Part shown: positions 1 to 11,975 of the stretch, piece by piece
How the letters are laid out: each line of letters begins with the position of its first letter
Numbering within the stretch: the stretch's first letter is position 1
Assembly: GCF_002135295.1 (NCBI RefSeq)
Contig: NZ_NEGG01000015.1
Location: 34,563 to 98,562 of the forward strand
Direction of reading: 5' to 3'
Length of the DNA: 64,000 nt
From: Acinetobacter sp. ANC 5054
Lineage (GTDB): Bacteria; Pseudomonadota; Gammaproteobacteria; Pseudomonadales; Moraxellaceae
Notes under the pieces: generated by a model
What the model was told of the DNA's origin: nothing
Database searches by the model: none
The model's input: the letters and a program-made list of their open reading frames with translations, nothing else
Translations under genes and position numbers: made by a program

Positions 1-1602
1 TGCGACATAGAGATGCCCAACATTGTGCTCCGCAGGATATTCTGCACCACGCACATCTAGTAAATGCCACATCTGATGTTCCATCGCTAAAGGATCTACG
101 CCTTTTTTGACAATATAGTCCTGATGGAACACATGACACAAAAAATGCCCGTAATACAATTTATGAATGATCAAATCATCCATTTCCTTGGGTAAAGTTT
201 CGACCCATTCACGGTCGTTACGGCGTAGTGCAATATCCAGCGCGACAATATCTTCGACTTCTGAACGGTGGGTATCACGGTAACGAATGGCTGCACCAGC
301 CACAGCAAAACGGTGTAAAAAAGCTTTGCGACCTTCTTCATCTGTGCAATGAAAATAACTGCCTGTTGCCTTGTCTTGAAAATAGCTTTTTAGATAGTTT
401 TCGGCTAAATCCGCATCCTGATTTTCAATACGGATCACCAAATGATGTTCATACAAATCACGGAATTCATTCATGCGTTTGGGCAAATGGTTCGGCATAA
501 ATTTAGTGACGAGTTGCAAAACTTTGTCAGATAAACCGCGTAATCCAAGTTTTTCTAAATAACCATCCACTTTATCTTTCATGGCAAATGCAGCGGGTAC
601 TTTGGCTGTACCAAATTTCTCGATAAACACAAACGTATCTTTGCCATATTCTGCACCAATGTCATAGGCAACACGGTGGATGTATTCTCCTGCGATAGGC
701 AAGCGCGGCAAATCTTTCAGTAAAAAACGACGAATTTCGGTCAGGTCATCTTGTGAATTAGTACCGACATAAAATACTTGGCTTGGAATTTTTTCAAAGG
801 TGTCTAAACGCACTGCAAATACACAGACTTTCCCTGCTGAGCCAGAGGCTTCAAATAAGCGTGATGGATCGGCATTAAAACGTGCTGGCGTATTTTCATC
901 GACCTGCTTTACGTCATGTGCATAACGCTGATCGGATGCGCAGCAACTAGAATTATTTACAATGTCATTAAGCTGATAGTGCTTATTTTCAAGTTTGGTC
1001 AGAATCTCTTCAGGCGTTTCACCCAAATGCACGCCTAGATGATTGACCAGCTCCAATTCACCTGCTTCATTGACCTGTGCATACAGTGCAAGTTCAGTAT
1101 AGGCTGGGCCACGGCGCACCAATGCACCCCCTGAGTTATTGCATACGCCGCCAAGCACCGATGCACCAATGCAAGACGAGCCAATCACCGAATGTGGTTC
1201 ACGGTTAAACTGTGCCAGCTCTTTTTCGAGTCGGTCTAAGGTTGCACCCGGCAAACAAATCACTTGCTGACCTTCGTTAATCACTTGAATACCTGCCAAA
1301 CGGCGAGTGCTCATTAAAATCACTGGACGGTCGTAGTCTTCACCAAAGGGGGTTGAACCGCCTGTCAGTCCTGTATTGGCTGCCTGCATAATCACAATAC
1401 AATCGGCATCAACCGCGGTTTTCAGTACTTGCCATTGTTCAAGCAATGTTCCCGGTACAGCAACCGCCAGCACTTGGCCTGAACCATAGCGGCGACCTTG
1501 GCGATAGAGACGTGTATCGTTATCGTCGGTCAATACATGTTGTTTGCCGACTATGTTGATAAGTTTTTGAATGGTTTGTTGTGCATCTGATTGTGTGAAC
1601 AT
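1..1602 (-). CDS. dld: Quinone-dependent D-lactate dehydrogenase (3' end cut by window)
   Basis: Peripheral membrane flavoprotein that oxidises D-lactate to pyruvate and passes electrons to the quinone pool. The 534 visible codons contain the FAD-binding PCMH signature (AANTGLTGGSTP near residue 80 and GGVCNNSGGALVRRGP near residue 150) followed by the membrane-binding and cap regions typical of Dld. E. coli Dld is 571 aa, so only a few dozen C-terminal residues are missing beyond position 1. The ATG at 1602 is preceded by AGGA at a good distance. It is the last gene of the leftward lactate operon but stands 472 bp behind lldD, so it may have its own promoter. The family assignment is firm. 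Confidence 0.95.
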   Translation of the reverse strand, partial: MFTQSDAQQTIQKLINIVGKQHVLTDDNDTRLYRQGRRYGSGQVLAVAVPGTLLEQWQVLKTAVDADCIVIMQAANTGLTGGSTPFGEDYDRPVILMSTRRLAGIQVINEGQQVICLPGATLDRLEKELAQFNREPHSVIGSSCIGASVLGGVCNNSGGALVRRGPAYTELALYAQVNEAGELELVNHLGVHLGETPEEILTKLENKHYQLNDIVNNSSCCASDQRYAHDVKQVDENTPARFNADPSRLFEASGSAGKVCVFAVRLDTFEKIPSQVFYVGTNSQDDLTEIRRFLLKDLPRLPIAGEYIHRVAYDIGAEYGKDTFVFIEKFGTAKVPAAFAMKDKVDGYLEKLGLRGLSDKVLQLVTKFMPNHLPKRMNEFRDLYEHHLVIRIENQDADLAENYLKSYFQDKATGSYFHCTDEEGRKAFLHRFAVAGAAIRYRDTHRSEVEDIVALDIALRRNDREWVETLPKEMDDLIIHKLYYGHFLCHVFHQDYIVKKGVDPLAMEHQMWHLLDVRGAEYPAEHNVGHLYVA

Positions 1603-2074
1603 ATTTCTAATCCTGTTCTAAAAGTATTTTTGAGTTATTCATCACTCTTCTCATACGTTTTAGAAATATCGTCATAATTCATATTTGCTACGCGAAAACG
1701 TCATCGGTTGCTGTTTGAGGCAGACTGAAATAGGCATCATCATGTTTCTGCGAAAAATTATTTCGTTTTGTTATTTGACGAGTTCAACGGATGACAAATG
1801 CCTTTGGTTACTTTGGGCAAAACCAAAGTAACAGCTGAGCTCCTCACATTTGCTTTTTCACGATAAGACTCCGTCTCAAATCATCTTACTTAAGTTTACG
1901 ATCGATATGATTAACATAGACTTAGAAGAAGAAATCTAAAAATACGAAGCTATTCTTTATCATTTATACATTCTTAAAATCTCCCCTAACCCCTCTTTAA
2001 AAAGAGGGGGACTTCTGCTGTATAAATAGTCAGAAGCCATGACTTTATAAGGAAGAAATAATTAAAAGATAAAC
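1603..2074. repeat. 472-bp lldD-dld gap with two perfect inverted repeats
   Basis: No gene is visible here. There are two perfect palindromes: GTTACTTTGG-gcaaaa-CCAAAGTAAC at 1807-1832, and CCCCTCTTT-AA-AAAGAGGGG at 1990-2009. Both resemble small intergenic repeat units that I remember as common in Acinetobacter chromosomes, but copy number cannot be tested here. The second could act as a weak terminator or mRNA-stabilising hairpin 65 bp behind lldD. Confidence 0.5.
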
Positions 2075-3229
2075 TTACCCCGCCAATTCTTTATCTAATC
2101 TCACCAAACAATCAGAGCTAATATCCGCGATGGTTTTCGCACCTGTCAAAGTCATGGCAACACGCATTTCTTTATCGATGAGTTCGAGTAAGTTACTTAC
2201 ACCCTCACCGCCAGCAGCACCGAGCGCATAAACAAATGCACGACCAAGCATACAAGTATCTGCACCGAGTGCTAGCATGCGCACGACATCCAAACCATTA
2301 CGAATGCCCGAGTCAGCGAGAATTTTGATATCGCCTTTCACTGCATCAGCAATTGGCGGTAAAGCACGTGCTGAAGATAAAACGCCATCTAACTGACGAC
2401 CACCGTGGTTCGACACTACAATGCCATCTGCGCCAAAACGTACCGCATCTTTGGCATCTTCAGGATCTAAAATGCCTTTAATCACCATTGGGCCATCCCA
2501 AAATTCACGAATCCACTCGAGGTCTTTCCATGAAATAGACGGATCAAAGTTATTGCCCAACCAGCCAATATAATCTTCTAAACCTGTCGGCTTACCTAAG
2601 TATTTAGAGATATTGCCTAAATCATGCGGACGGCCCATTAAACCGACATTCCATGCCCAATGTGGGTGGAAGCAAGACTGCATATAACGGCGCATTGCAG
2701 CATTTGGCCCGCTCATGCCAGAGTGTGCATCACGATAACGTGCGCCCGGAACTGGCATATCAACGGTAAACACCAATGTCGAACAGCCCGCAGCTTTGGC
2801 GCGTTCCAAAGCATTTTTCATAAAGCCACGGTCACGCAGCACATAAAGCTGGAACCACATTGGGCGGTTAATGGCAGGTGCAACTTCTTCAATTGGACAC
2901 ACTGAAACTGTCGATAGTGTAAATGGAATGCCCTTTTTATCCGCAGCCACAGCAGCTTGGACTTCACCGCGACGTGCATACATCCCTGTTAAACCGACAG
3001 GTGACAGCGCCACTGGCATCGACAGGGTTTCATCAAACAGTTTGGTTTCTAAGCTCAGTTGCGACATGTCATTGAGCACACGCTGCCTTAAAGCAATTTT
3101 TGATAAATCTTCTACGTTGCGCTTCAGGGTATATTCCGAGTACGCCCCACCGTCAATATAATGAAAAAGAAACGGCGGCAGTCGACGCTGTGCGGCTTCA
3201 CGGTAGTCATTCGCAGAAGAAATAATCAT
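2075..3229 (-). CDS. lldD: L-lactate dehydrogenase (quinone), FMN-dependent
   Basis: Oxidises L-lactate to pyruvate at the inner membrane and delivers electrons to quinone. The 384-aa protein is a complete FMN-dependent alpha-hydroxy-acid dehydrogenase. The catalytic-base motif [10 protein letters not shown] lies near residue 275, the FMN phosphate-binding segment ([21 protein letters not shown]) follows, and the substrate Arg/Tyr region [15 protein letters not shown] lies near the N-terminus. Length matches E. coli LldD (396 aa). It starts 2 bp behind lldR with AGGA upstream, so the two are co-translated from one operon. Confidence 0.96.
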   Translation of the reverse strand: MIISSANDYREAAQRRLPPFLFHYIDGGAYSEYTLKRNVEDLSKIALRQRVLNDMSQLSLETKLFDETLSMPVALSPVGLTGMYARRGEVQAAVAADKKGIPFTLSTVSVCPIEEVAPAINRPMWFQLYVLRDRGFMKNALERAKAAGCSTLVFTVDMPVPGARYRDAHSGMSGPNAAMRRYMQSCFHPHWAWNVGLMGRPHDLGNISKYLGKPTGLEDYIGWLGNNFDPSISWKDLEWIREFWDGPMVIKGILDPEDAKDAVRFGADGIVVSNHGGRQLDGVLSSARALPPIADAVKGDIKILADSGIRNGLDVVRMLALGADTCMLGRAFVYALGAAGGEGVSNLLELIDKEMRVAMTLTGAKTIADISSDCLVRLDKELAG

Positions 3230-3231
3230 GT

Positions 3232-3975
3232 CTATGTCCTGTTTAATCGGCTCGAGCGCTGTCGACGGGCTTCTTCCTCATCAATCATGCGCACTTGCTG
3301 TACTACAAACTCAATGTGTCCACACACTGCATTGCGTGCAGCTTCTGGATCACGGCGTTCAATTGCATCCATCACATTAAAGTGTTGATCACGCAATTGA
3401 TCATAGGTTCGGGCTTCTGTATACACTTTGCGGCGGCCTAAAACCACGTTGTATTGCAGTAAGTCAAACAATCCACGCATCATTTGAATCAGCACCAAAT
3501 TGTGTGAAGCTTCTGCAATTGCCAAGTGAAATCCAGCATCGGCTTTGGCAGCCTGTACATCATCGCCAATCGATTGAAAATGTGCGATCTGCTCATAGCA
3601 CTGACGGATGTTTTCAATATCTTCCGCCGTAGCGCGCTGTGCGGCATACCATGCCGTGCCACCTTCCAAAAGGCTCCGCGCTTCTTGAACATCAAATCGG
3701 TAAGCGGGATCTTGATCAATCAAGTTGCTGAGTGGTTCAACAATTTGATGATTCGACCAATTGGATGGCAACTGCTGTAAAAATGTCCCTGAACCTGCTT
3801 TGCTGACCAGCATACCCATACTGATCAGCTGCTGAATGGCTTCACGCAATGATGAGCGCGAAACCCCCAGCTGTTCACAAAGCTTGCGCTCTGCTGGCAA
3901 ACGCTCTCCAACCTGAATGCGGTGCTGTTCAATCAGCAGTCGTAATTTCTGTACAGCTTGGTCGGAGACTTTCAT
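3232..3975 (-). CDS. lldR: GntR/FadR-family lactate regulator LldR
   Basis: Transcription factor of the FadR subfamily that responds to L-lactate and controls the lld operon. The 247 residues comprise an N-terminal winged helix ([15 protein letters not shown] at about 36-50) and an all-helical FCD ligand domain. An AGGAAAG Shine-Dalgarno sequence precedes the ATG. It sits between lldP and lldD, as in E. coli and Pseudomonas. The two TGGT-N3-ACCA sites upstream of lldP match the FadR-family half-site rule and are its likely targets. Confidence 0.92.
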   Translation of the reverse strand: MKVSDQAVQKLRLLIEQHRIQVGERLPAERKLCEQLGVSRSSLREAIQQLISMGMLVSKAGSGTFLQQLPSNWSNHQIVEPLSNLIDQDPAYRFDVQEARSLLEGGTAWYAAQRATAEDIENIRQCYEQIAHFQSIGDDVQAAKADAGFHLAIAEASHNLVLIQMMRGLFDLLQYNVVLGRRKVYTEARTYDQLRDQHFNVMDAIERRDPEAARNAVCGHIEFVVQQVRMIDEEEARRQRSSRLNRT

Positions 3976-4003
3976 CTGCTTTCCTTAAAGTTTCACTTCA
4001 GTC

Positions 4004-5668
4004 TCATGGAATCATCCATGGGAACACATAGGCTTGTAGAGTAATCATAATACCCATCATGATTGTGAACGTTATACTGTGTTTTACGGTAAAACGGAAC
4101 AAATCAGACTCTTTACCCACCAAACCTACAGCAGCACAAGCAATGGCAATGGACTGCGGTGAAATCATTTTGCCCGTTACGCCACCACTGGTATTCGCTG
4201 CCACCAACAACACTTCTGGCACACCAATTTGCTGTGCGGTGGTCGCTTGTAAGGCTGCAAACAATGCATTGGCAGAGGTATCTGAACCTGTCAGGAATAC
4301 ACCCAACCAACCCAAAAATGGTGAGAAGAATGTAAATGCCTGACCTGTATGAGCAAGTGCCAATGCGAGTGTTGCAGACATGCCTGAATAGTTTGCGATG
4401 AAAGCAAAAGCCAGCACCATGCCAATCGAATAAATCGGCACTTTCAGCTCATTTAAAGTTTCACCAAAAGTCACTGCAGCTTCTTTCGGCTTCATTTTTA
4501 AGAAAATGATGGTGATGATGGCAGCAAAAATAATGGCCGTACCCGTTGCCGAGAACCAGTCAAATTTATAGATCGCATCGTAGTCTTTGATTTCAGACAC
4601 GACAGGCGGCATCTTTTGTACCAATTGATGCAAATACGGCACTTTGATTGAAATCACCCAATCTTCTAGCGCACCATCTTTGGCAAATAAGCTTTTAAAT
4701 GGCTTGATACTCCAGATAGTCACCATCGCAGTTAAAATCGCAAAAGGTGACCATGCTTTGGCAATTTGACCCAAGCTGTATTTTTGCTGTTTTTGCGCTT
4801 CCAGAGCTTCATCGACATTACCGTCTTCATTAGAGAAACGGAAAATATGTTTTGGTTTCCAAAATTTCAACAGAATGGTGAGCGACACTAATGATGCAAT
4901 TGCTGCGGTGATGTCTGGCAATTCAGGTCCAACAAAGTTTGAGGTTAAGTATTGCGCCAAAGAGAATGAACCTGCAGCAACAATGACTGCTGGCCACGTT
5001 TCTTTCACACCACGCCAGCCATCCATAATTGCCATAATCCAGATCAATACAATCGGCACCATAAATGGCAACTGACGACCTACCATCTGGCTAATTTCCA
5101 TGGTTTCAACGCCAGATACTTGTCCTGCCACGATAATTGGAATGCCCATCGCACCAAAAGCCACAGGTGCAGTATTCACAATTAAGCACAGACCAGCGGC
5201 ATACAGCGGCTTAAAGCCTAAACCCACCAATAAAGCAGCAGTAATCGCTACGGGTGCACCAAAACCTGCCGCACCTTCAAGGAAGGTACCAAATGCAAAA
5301 CCGACCAACAACATCTGTAAACGCTGGTCTTCGGTAATGGATAAAATGGAAGAGCGAATAATGTCAAACTGACCGGTTTTTACCGACACTTTGTAGAGGA
5401 ATACTGCACCAATAATGATCCACGCGATTGGCCATAAGCCATAGAAAAATCCATAGACCATTGATGCAAATGCCATTGCTGTCGGCATTTGGTAAGCAAA
5501 TAGCGAAACCAACATGGCCAAAACTACCGTAATGGTCCCTGCCACACTGCCTTTTAAACGGAAAACGGCTAAAGCCAAAAAAAAGAAAATAATTGGGATC
5601 AGGGCAACCAAGCTCGAAAGCCAAATATTCCCCATCGGATCATAAATCTGTTGCCATTGCTGAAGCAT
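4004..5668 (-). CDS. lldP: L-lactate permease
   Basis: Inner-membrane lactate:H+ symporter of the LctP family with about 12-14 hydrophobic segments and the conserved loop [18 protein letters not shown]. An open frame exists from 5719, but the ATG at 5668 is chosen because AAGGAG lies 6 nt upstream of it. This gives 554 aa, close to E. coli LldP (551 aa). It is the first gene of the lldP-lldR-lldD-dld operon and supplies substrate to both dehydrogenases. Confidence 0.95.
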   Translation of the reverse strand: MLQQWQQIYDPMGNIWLSSLVALIPIIFFFLALAVFRLKGSVAGTITVVLAMLVSLFAYQMPTAMAFASMVYGFFYGLWPIAWIIIGAVFLYKVSVKTGQFDIIRSSILSITEDQRLQMLLVGFAFGTFLEGAAGFGAPVAITAALLVGLGFKPLYAAGLCLIVNTAPVAFGAMGIPIIVAGQVSGVETMEISQMVGRQLPFMVPIVLIWIMAIMDGWRGVKETWPAVIVAAGSFSLAQYLTSNFVGPELPDITAAIASLVSLTILLKFWKPKHIFRFSNEDGNVDEALEAQKQQKYSLGQIAKAWSPFAILTAMVTIWSIKPFKSLFAKDGALEDWVISIKVPYLHQLVQKMPPVVSEIKDYDAIYKFDWFSATGTAIIFAAIITIIFLKMKPKEAAVTFGETLNELKVPIYSIGMVLAFAFIANYSGMSATLALALAHTGQAFTFFSPFLGWLGVFLTGSDTSANALFAALQATTAQQIGVPEVLLVAANTSGGVTGKMISPQSIAIACAAVGLVGKESDLFRFTVKHSITFTIMMGIMITLQAYVFPWMIP

Positions 5669-5732
5669 TGTCATCTCCTTGAAATGCTTTCTAGAACACA
5701 AATTGGTCTGATCATCCATCGAGTTGAACGAT

Positions 5733-5749
5733 TATTGGTATGACCAATA
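5733..5749. promoter_or_regulatory. LldR operator, promoter-downstream site
   Basis: Perfect 17-bp palindrome TATTGGT-ATG-ACCAATA. It matches the FadR/LldR-type TGGT-N3-ACCA core. It lies downstream of the predicted lldP transcription start and upstream of the lldP start codon. Confidence 0.8.
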
Positions 5750-5788
5750 TTGCTTTGATTAAAAAAATATATCTATAAAAGCCCGATT

Positions 5789-5817
5789 ATCGTACTTTTA
5801 GTCGAATTAAAGATCAA
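5789..5817 (-). promoter_or_regulatory. Predicted sigma-70 promoter of the lld operon
   Basis: On the minus strand TTGATC is followed after 17 bp by TACGAT. The promoter lies between the two LldR operators, so transcription would begin near 5782 and the operators would flank the promoter. Confidence 0.5.
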
Positions 5818-5837
5818 ATATTAATTTATCTTGTGTA

Positions 5838-5852
5838 ATTGGTCGTACCAAT
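5838..5852. promoter_or_regulatory. LldR operator, promoter-upstream site
   Basis: Perfect palindrome ATTGGT-CGT-ACCAAT. Its centre is 104 bp from the centre of the other site, close to ten helical turns, so both lie on the same DNA face. In E. coli lldPRD, two LldR sites likewise flank the promoter. Confidence 0.8.
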
Positions 5853-6102
5853 ATTTGCTTATTTTTGAGACTGAGTTCGAATATTTATAAAAATTCAGTA
5901 GATTTTAAAAAGTATTAAGCTTTTAATTTTTAATATTTTTTACAAAGTGGTATAAATGCCGATATTTGCATTTCATACTTTAGTCTTAGATAGCATTATT
6001 TAGACTGTTTTAAATGTCAAAAACTAGAAAATTGACATCACATCATTGGTAAATCATTAAGTAAAAATCCACTGAACTGCCTGAATGATGTCGCTATAAA
6101 AT
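5853..6102. other. AT-rich intergenic region, nothing recognised
   Basis: Between the upstream LldR site and the convergent end of the next leftward gene I see only AT-rich sequence. No convincing ORF, RNA or strong hairpin is present. Confidence 0.4.
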
Positions 6103-6456
6103 CTATTTTTCCCATTGTTTGGCTGTGGTTTTCCATAAAGAAAAAATGCCAAGCAGTGTCCCGATCGGAAAACTCAGCAGCATCAACACCGCCATAACAC
6201 GAGATAAAATCAGCCCTTCATTGTTGCCCTTTTTCACTTTCAGGCAGGCTAAAACATTAAAACCAAACATCAAGAGCATGAGTAGACTGAGTACCCCTAG
6301 CTCCAACATCGGCATGCTGCTTTGCTGATATTCCAAATACCAAACAATCACTAAAGCACAGAGCAGCAAACCTGCATAAATGCCATGCACCAAGCTTAAT
6401 GTTTCATTTTTAGTTTTTTGAACTGAATAAAGTGGCGGTAAATGATTCATAGACAT
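6103..6456 (-). CDS. Small membrane protein of unknown function (three to four TM segments)
   Basis: The 117-aa protein is largely hydrophobic, with segments around residues 15-40, 48-70 and 85-110, joined by a short basic loop (LKVKKGNNEG). I do not recognise the family. The frame is open from a TTG at 6504, but the ATG at 6456 (or 6450) is preferred because the upstream extension is polar and unlike a membrane protein start. A GGGGG tract about 10 nt upstream is a poor Shine-Dalgarno sequence. It is a monocistronic gene and may share the lld-side intergenic region. Confidence 0.55.
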   Translation of the reverse strand: MSMNHLPPLYSVQKTKNETLSLVHGIYAGLLLCALVIVWYLEYQQSSMPMLELGVLSLLMLLMFGFNVLACLKVKKGNNEGLILSRVMAVLMLLSFPIGTLLGIFSLWKTTAKQWEK

Positions 6457-6732
6457 TGTGATAAAGCCCCCAAAAAACAATCTTTCACATGCGTTTGATC
6501 GCAATTTTATGTAGAGAATAGCCTCTACATACTGAACATCATTGATTGAAAAATCAAACTTATAAATTTCTTAGATTTTCAAATGAAGTGCAACCTAGAT
6601 ACACATTTTTGTGTCGTCAGTTTTTTAAAATTATAGATGAGTATTTGAAGCGTGAATCAAAGGAGCATCACTATTCCCCTGTCACGCTCAAATCATCTTT
6701 CACTTTTTTTCATAATTTTGAAGCATGTTTTT

Positions 6733-7653
6733 TTACTTCCGATCTTGCAATACACTTGTTGCATGCTTCTTCTTTGAGAAATTTAAGGAGCTGAAAATAA
6801 TTCCTAAGCAAATAAATGCAGCACCAATTAGGATATTCATCGTCAATGGCTCATGCCATAACACATTGCCAAAAAACAGACTTAAAATTGGAATACACAT
6901 CACTGAAATGGACGCGACAAACGTATCCACTTGGCTCACTATCCAGTTCCATAACGCAAAAGCAAAGCCTGTTCCAATCACTGCGATATAAAACAAAATA
7001 GCGTCGTTCCAAGGATTAATCCAAACTGTAAAATCTACAGTTTCAAAGCTTAAAGCTCCCAACAACACAATAAATCCTCCAATCAGCAATTGCCAAATGG
7101 TGAGCTTCATTTTGTCATATGTTTCAAAATTCTTTTTGACATAAACTGTAGTGAGCGCCCAGAAAAAACCAGAGGAAATCAAAAATCCTTGTCCAATCAA
7201 TGCCATATTCAATTGAAGATGCTGTAACTGTGGCCACAGAATCGCAATTAACCCTGAAGCTCCGCATAGCAACCCAATCATTTTTTGAGTATTCAAACGC
7301 TCTTTCAAAATATAGTGTGCCAATACCCCGATAAATATAGGCATGGTAAATACCAATACTGCCGATAGGCCTGAATCGACAAATTGCATGGCAAAAATTT
7401 GTGTGACATAGAAGCCAAAGCAAATCATCAAGCTGGAAATAATCAGCTTTTTCCATTCCCCTTGAGCAGGCAGCACAGATTTTTTCATAAGCAGCTGCAC
7501 CACAATTAGCGTCAACCCTGCCAAAATCAAACGCATTGAAATAAACAAAAATGGTGGAAAAATTTGTAGGCTATGTTTGACCAAGCCCCATAAAGATCCC
7601 CAAATCAAACAGAGCAATGCAATGGCACTCACAACTCTAATATTCATTTGCAC
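6733..7653 (-). CDS. EamA/DMT-superfamily transporter
   Basis: Inner-membrane carrier of 306 aa with ten predicted TM helices in two five-helix EamA repeats (about 8-140 and 150-290). The first has the typical opening AIALLCLIWGSLWGLVKHSL. Members export amino acids or metabolites, and the substrate cannot be read from sequence. Two in-frame starts (ATG at 7653 and 7647) are possible. It is divergent from a LysR regulator with an operator-like site between them, so the regulator probably controls this exporter. Confidence 0.85.
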   Translation of the reverse strand: MQMNIRVVSAIALLCLIWGSLWGLVKHSLQIFPPFLFISMRLILAGLTLIVVQLLMKKSVLPAQGEWKKLIISSLMICFGFYVTQIFAMQFVDSGLSAVLVFTMPIFIGVLAHYILKERLNTQKMIGLLCGASGLIAILWPQLQHLQLNMALIGQGFLISSGFFWALTTVYVKKNFETYDKMKLTIWQLLIGGFIVLLGALSFETVDFTVWINPWNDAILFYIAVIGTGFAFALWNWIVSQVDTFVASISVMCIPILSLFFGNVLWHEPLTMNILIGAAFICLGIIFSSLNFSKKKHATSVLQDRK

Positions 7654-7728
7654 TACTCAATAACTGGAAAGTTCATCTAGTGTAAAGAATAAATGACATC
7701 ATTTATAATGTTATGTTTTAATCTATAC

Positions 7729-7743
7729 ATCATTTTTTTTGAT
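7729..7743. promoter_or_regulatory. LysR-type operator (ATC-N9-GAT)
   Basis: The dyad ACATCA-N7-TGATGT at 7727-7745 contains the canonical LysR-family recognition form ATC-N9-GAT. A wider inverted repeat, AAATGACATCA at 7691-7701 and TGATGTCATTT at 7740-7750, surrounds it. The site lies in the divergent interval between the EamA exporter and the LysR gene. Confidence 0.5.
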
Positions 7744-7881
7744 GTCATTTTAATTTTCATTTCTTATGAAAATTTGTGATGTTGTGATCTGAGTTAAATG
7801 CGCAATTTAAAGCTTAGATTGAGTTAAGCAGACTATTCGTTGATGTAAATGATTGCCGATGTAAATATTTGAGGATGCCAC

Positions 7882-8733
7882 ATGAATATCGATATGAGTG
7901 ATATCAAATCATTTGTCACCGTTGCAGAGCTGAAAAGCATCACTGCTGCGGCACATAAGCTCAATTATTTGCAATCCAACATGACGGCAAAAATCAAAAA
8001 AATTGAAAATCACTATGATCGTCAGCTGTTTATTCGTAAACCCAAAGGTGTAGAACTGACTGAATCTGGTATTAATCTGTATCAGCAATATAAAAAAATG
8101 ATGTTCACTTGGGAAGAAACGGAAAATAAAATTTATCAGCAAGATAAATATCTACGTTTCGGCACCAATACTAGCTTAGGCGGGATGCGCTTCTACCCTT
8201 CATTTCGTCAAATGTATGAAGCCTATCCAGACCTTTCCATTACCATGAAAACAGGTGCAACGGGCTTTATTGAAGATGAACTTTTGCAGGGACATTTAGA
8301 TATTGCTTATGTCTTGGGACAACCTAAACAGAAAAACTTGCAATATATCCATAAGGCCGATGATCATTTGGTATTGATCGGTAAGAACGTCATTAATTAC
8401 GACAATATTGCTGATTGTATTCATCAACAAAATGTTCTGCTGGCTTCAGAGCAATGCTGCTACTCCACAACCTTAGATCAAATTTGTGTGGATTATCAGA
8501 TTCAAAAAGGTGAAACGACCCATATTTTTGACCATGAAGCACTGATTCAATTTACCCAATTGGGTATGGGAATTTCTATGATTGCAAAATCATTGATTGA
8601 AAAATTTAACATCCAATACTATATGGAAATCCCTGAGCAGTATCGCAATATTGGGCTCTATCTCATCGCACGCAATGACCATGTGTTTACGCCGATTGAG
8701 AAGCAATTTATAGGCTTAAATGATCAACTCTAA
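7882..8733 (+). CDS. LysR-family transcriptional regulator
   Basis: The 283-aa DNA-binding regulator has an N-terminal winged HTH (ITAAAHKLNYLQSNMTAKIK at about 20-40) and a periplasmic-binding-fold effector domain from about residue 90. GAGG lies about 8 nt upstream of the ATG. It reads away from the EamA transporter, the usual arrangement for a LysR regulator and its target. The effector is unknown. Confidence 0.85.
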   Translation: MNIDMSDIKSFVTVAELKSITAAAHKLNYLQSNMTAKIKKIENHYDRQLFIRKPKGVELTESGINLYQQYKKMMFTWEETENKIYQQDKYLRFGTNTSLGGMRFYPSFRQMYEAYPDLSITMKTGATGFIEDELLQGHLDIAYVLGQPKQKNLQYIHKADDHLVLIGKNVINYDNIADCIHQQNVLLASEQCCYSTTLDQICVDYQIQKGETTHIFDHEALIQFTQLGMGISMIAKSLIEKFNIQYYMEIPEQYRNIGLYLIARNDHVFTPIEKQFIGLNDQL

Positions 8734-10483
<1,750 letters not shown>

Positions 10484-10497
10484 GATTTGTTGAGTCC

Positions 10498-10527
10498 AAA
10501 AAACCGCACTTTATGTGCGGTTTTTTT
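10498..10527 (+). terminator. Intrinsic terminator of argG
   Basis: The stem CCGCAC-tttat-GTGCGG is flanked by A-runs and followed by seven T residues, 14 bp behind the argG stop. The A-rich left flank makes it usable from the opposite strand too. Confidence 0.85.
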
Positions 10528-10566
10528 ATGATTTTAAAATTTTAGAATATATTCAAAAAACAATGC

Positions 10567-11829
10567 CTAAGCGACATTTGCCGAACGAATAGATTGGTAA
10601 TAGATTTGATTTCGTCCAAGCTGTTTAGCACGGTAAAGTGCCTGATCAGCAATGGTTAATAGCTCTTCTTTAGTTAAATTTTCCGCGCGATAAACGGTAA
10701 TACCTAAACTAATGGTGACATGATTCGATACCAATGATTTGGCATGAGGAATTTCCAAACGATCAATGGCCTTATAGATGTTGGACGCTACCGCATAAGC
10801 GCCGTGTGCATCTGTTTCAGGTAATAGCACTACAAATTCTTCACCGCCATAACGTGCAACAAAATCCATATGTCGAATGGCATTTTTAATGGTTTTAGCA
10901 ATACTTGAAATCACATCATCACCCTTTTGATGACCATAGAAATCGTTATAGTTTTTAAAATGGTCTACATCAATAAACAGTACTGCCAGTGAGGTGTTAT
11001 TACGTTTAGATTGATCATAGAAGTTATCCAGCATTTCATCAAAAGTACGACGATTGGATATTTTTGTCAGCTCATCATGCTGACTTAAATGCAATAACTC
11101 TGTAGTGTGAATCCGATGAATTTTTTCACTGATATCTACACGCAACATGTTTAGAAAAATCATGCGTTCACGGGCACAAAGCATTTTACTAATGGCGAAA
11201 CCAAGTACACAACTGCCAATCAATACTCGCCCGACCACCATGGCATCAAATTTGACGTACAAAGAAAATAGCAACAGCATACTCACAACAGCCGCCAATA
11301 AACCTGTCATCAACATATGTGCAGGTTTTGCCCCTGTAATAATAAAACCTAAAATATAGATCATGCATAGGATCATCATAGCCTGATGCTTCAAAGCTTC
11401 TGTATACACGGTCATGGTCAGCCATGTCATAGACACGACAAGCCAAAACAAAACAAAGAAACTTGCATGTGAGAAATAAGGCTTTAATTTAGCGTAATGG
11501 GCAAAGCCATAGAGAATAAGTAAACTGACTGCCCCATTGATTAGCCCTAAAGTACAATGAATAAAATCATGTGCAAAATAGGCTTTATCAATAATCCAAT
11601 AGTCGCCGGGCACAATCAGCATCGTTAAAATGAAATAGGTCAGCACACCCATCCAAAAATATTGACTGATATTGGTTTGTGCGCGCTCAAGGTTCAGTGC
11701 CCAAAATTTTAATTCTAATTTCTTCGGGAAAATCTCACCTACACGACGTGTTTGCCGCGTAATTAGTTCTTCTATTTTTTCTTTGTCGTATTGCAACTTT
11801 GCAAGGTTATACTTGTATTCCATTTCCAA
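10567..11829 (-). CDS. Membrane-bound diguanylate cyclase (GGDEF)
   Basis: Makes cyclic di-GMP from two GTP at the inner membrane. In the 420-aa protein, residues about 50-215 form around six TM helices of a sensor-like region. The C-terminal GGDEF domain (about 245-415) is intact, with the metal aspartate segment LFIDVDHFKNYND, the active loop RYGGEEF, and an inhibitory RxxD site (RHMD) five residues before GGEEF. It is therefore predicted to be active and product-inhibited. It stands alone, convergent with argG, and could feed the polysaccharide locus at 51-59 kb, but only by diffusion of c-di-GMP. Confidence 0.92.
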   Translation of the reverse strand: MEMEYKYNLAKLQYDKEKIEELITRQTRRVGEIFPKKLELKFWALNLERAQTNISQYFWMGVLTYFILTMLIVPGDYWIIDKAYFAHDFIHCTLGLINGAVSLLILYGFAHYAKLKPYFSHASFFVLFWLVVSMTWLTMTVYTEALKHQAMMILCMIYILGFIITGAKPAHMLMTGLLAAVVSMLLLFSLYVKFDAMVVGRVLIGSCVLGFAISKMLCARERMIFLNMLRVDISEKIHRIHTTELLHLSQHDELTKISNRRTFDEMLDNFYDQSKRNNTSLAVLFIDVDHFKNYNDFYGHQKGDDVISSIAKTIKNAIRHMDFVARYGGEEFVVLLPETDAHGAYAVASNIYKAIDRLEIPHAKSLVSNHVTISLGITVYRAENLTKEELLTIADQALYRAKQLGRNQIYYQSIRSANVA

Positions 11830-11975
11830 GCATTTATCTAATTTTTTTAGTGATTTAAAAATACCATAGTTTTTATTATTTATTTATACCTCTACAGTCA
11901 TTTGTCCTGAATTCTCGTTACCATTTTCACATTATATGCATTATCATTTGAATTATTTCTAAGTTCGGAATCGCT

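Noticed and set aside
228..500. Rightward 90-codon frame inside dld
   Set aside because: It is antisense to the firmly identified dld reading frame, has no ribosome-binding site and no protein-like pattern.
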